DNA of 64,000 nucleotides from Parabacteroides sp. PM6-13. GTDB taxonomy: Bacteria; Bacteroidota; Bacteroidia; Bacteroidales; Tannerellaceae. Positions 63,322-64,000 of the stretch are shown here, piece by piece. A program made the translations under genes and the position numbers. Below the pieces are notes generated by a model, which did no database searches, had not been told where the DNA came from, and was given only the letters and a program-made list of their open reading frames with translations. Every line of letters begins with the position of its first letter. The stretch's first letter is position 1. The stretch spans positions 1 through 64,000 of the forward strand of contig NZ_JARXWF010000010.1 in assembly GCF_029892605.1 (NCBI RefSeq), read 5' to 3'.

Positions 63322-64000
63322 TTAATCTTTGGCCAGCCGCATATAGCAATCCTCGATATTCGCCTCTACCCGCTCGATCCGAACAGCGCTATGCCCTTTC
63401 TGTTGCAGCTGCGCCAACAATGCGCTGCTGTCGAAACCACCGTCTGCCACCGTAAAGTGATGAAACTCGCCCGACACATAACAGTGATCGACGCCTTTGT
63501 ATTCCCTGACATCGTGCAAAAGACGAAACATATCATCGCCTTTCACGGCATAAAGCGGCAGATCGAACTGGCGAATGATATCCATCGGCCGGTTGATCGA
63601 CATAAACTGCCCGTTCTTGATCAGGGCAATGCGGTCGCATAGTTTGGCTTCGTCCATGTAGGGCGTGGAGACAATGATCGTGATCCCTTGTTTTTGCAGC
63701 CGGTTGAGCATCTCCCAGAACTCTTTGCGCGAGACGGGATCGACGCCGGTGGTCGGTTCGTCCAGGAAAAGCACGCTGGGTTTATGGATCAAAGCGCAGC
63801 ATAAGGCCAACTTCTGCTTCATACCTCCGGAGAGTTTCCCGGCGCGGCGACGCTTAAAGGGCTCCAGTTGTTTGTAGATATCCTCCACCAGGTGGTAGTT
63901 CTCTGCGATGGTGGTGCGAAAGACCGAAGCAAAAAAGCCCAGGTTCTCTTCCACCGTCAGGTCTTGGTAGAGCGAAAAGCGTCCGGGCATATACCCTACC
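63322..64000 (-). CDS. ABC transporter ATPase 1 of ABC-2 system, partial
   Basis: The 5' end lies beyond the window, so Walker A is not seen. What remains is the C-terminal ~225 residues: Q-loop region GYMPGRFSLYQDLTVEENLG, signature AGKLSGGMKQKLALCCALIH, Walker B SVLFLDEPTTGVDP and the switch segment IIVSTPYMDEAKLCDRI, in which Thr-Pro replaces the common Thr-His. A 60-residue C-terminal accessory region follows (YALKG-like, DVREYKGVDHCYVSGEFHH). The Met at 63988 is internal, not a start. It is probably the second nucleotide-binding domain of the same exporter, or the N-terminal half in relatives where both are fused. Confidence 0.9.
   Translation of the reverse strand, partial: VGYMPGRFSLYQDLTVEENLGFFASVFRTTIAENYHLVEDIYKQLEPFKRRRAGKLSGGMKQKLALCCALIHKPSVLFLDEPTTGVDPVSRKEFWEMLNRLQKQGITIIVSTPYMDEAKLCDRIALIKNGQFMSINRPMDIIRQFDLPLYAVKGDDMFRLLHDVREYKGVDHCYVSGEFHHFTVADGGFDSSALLAQLQQKGHSAVRIERVEANIEDCYMRLAKD

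Noticed and set aside
1-64000. tRNA, rRNA, tmRNA or riboswitch genes
   Set aside because: By-eye reading of the gaps showed no cloverleaf with TTCGA-type loop, no rRNA signature and no recognisable riboswitch core. A covariance-model search would be decisive.

Overview
The window looks like chromosomal DNA of a member of the Bacteroidales. The best fit is a Parabacteroides/Tannerellaceae-type organism. The reasons are a SusC/SusD pair, Bacteroidetes-type -7 promoter boxes (TAnnTTTG) upstream of many genes, the type IX secretion genes porX and porZ, a GT3-type glycogen synthase beside a GT35 phosphorylase, GT117 (DUF2723), DUF4843, DUF4369/TlpA lipoproteins and a NamZ (DUF1343) muramidase. Genus is inferred; no rRNA or tRNA gene was seen to fix it.

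Layout. 1-411: an iteron-like array of TGATAGnnTTACC repeats behind a terminator. 0.7-2.8 kb: two FKBP prolyl isomerases and an Lrp/AsnC regulator. 2.9-7.3 kb: glycogen synthase and alpha-glucan phosphorylase. 7.4-8.7 kb (-): FadL-type porin. 9.2-15 kb: a MacAB/TolC-type export operon (ATPase, two permeases, adaptor, outer-membrane channel) with a candidate palindromic operator. 15-22.3 kb (-): rdgB-porZ-ribD followed by a large YetA/PcRGLX-type polysaccharide lyase. 22.5-26.7 kb (-): leuS and a YitT protein; leuS carries an in-frame DUF559 endonuclease element. 26.7-27.7 kb: a broken ORF6N gene, a dispersed repeat and a long hairpin. 27.7-31.1 kb: namZ and rnr. 31.1-33.3 kb (-): porX-tsaE-Imm17-like. 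33.5-37.3 kb: DUF1599, DoxX-like, tpiA, SPOR, folE. 37.4-38.5 kb: an ECF sigma factor and a membrane partner. 38.6-43.8 kb (-): GT117, polysaccharide deacetylase, S37 peptidase. 44-56 kb (-): an AraC/TPR regulator and a SusC-SusD-DUF4843-PKD-TlpA-DsbD locus. 56-57.3 kb: a gene-free array of giant inverted repeats. 57.3-60.3 kb: DUF6249 gene divergent from an ECF sigma / membrane partner / TlpA operon. 60.3-64 kb (-): an ABC-2 exporter operon cut by the window end.

Working together: the glycogen pair makes and degrades reserve glucan; the 9-15 kb operon and the 60-64 kb operon are two separate exporters; porX and porZ point to a type IX secretion system encoded mostly elsewhere; the SusCD locus has no glycoside hydrolase and instead couples uptake to thiol-redox proteins. 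The most unusual object is the mobile DUF559 element sitting in frame inside the editing domain of leucyl-tRNA synthetase. The second is the pair of gene-free regions (27.1-27.5 kb and 56.1-57.3 kb) that share a ~120-bp repeat followed by long hairpins.
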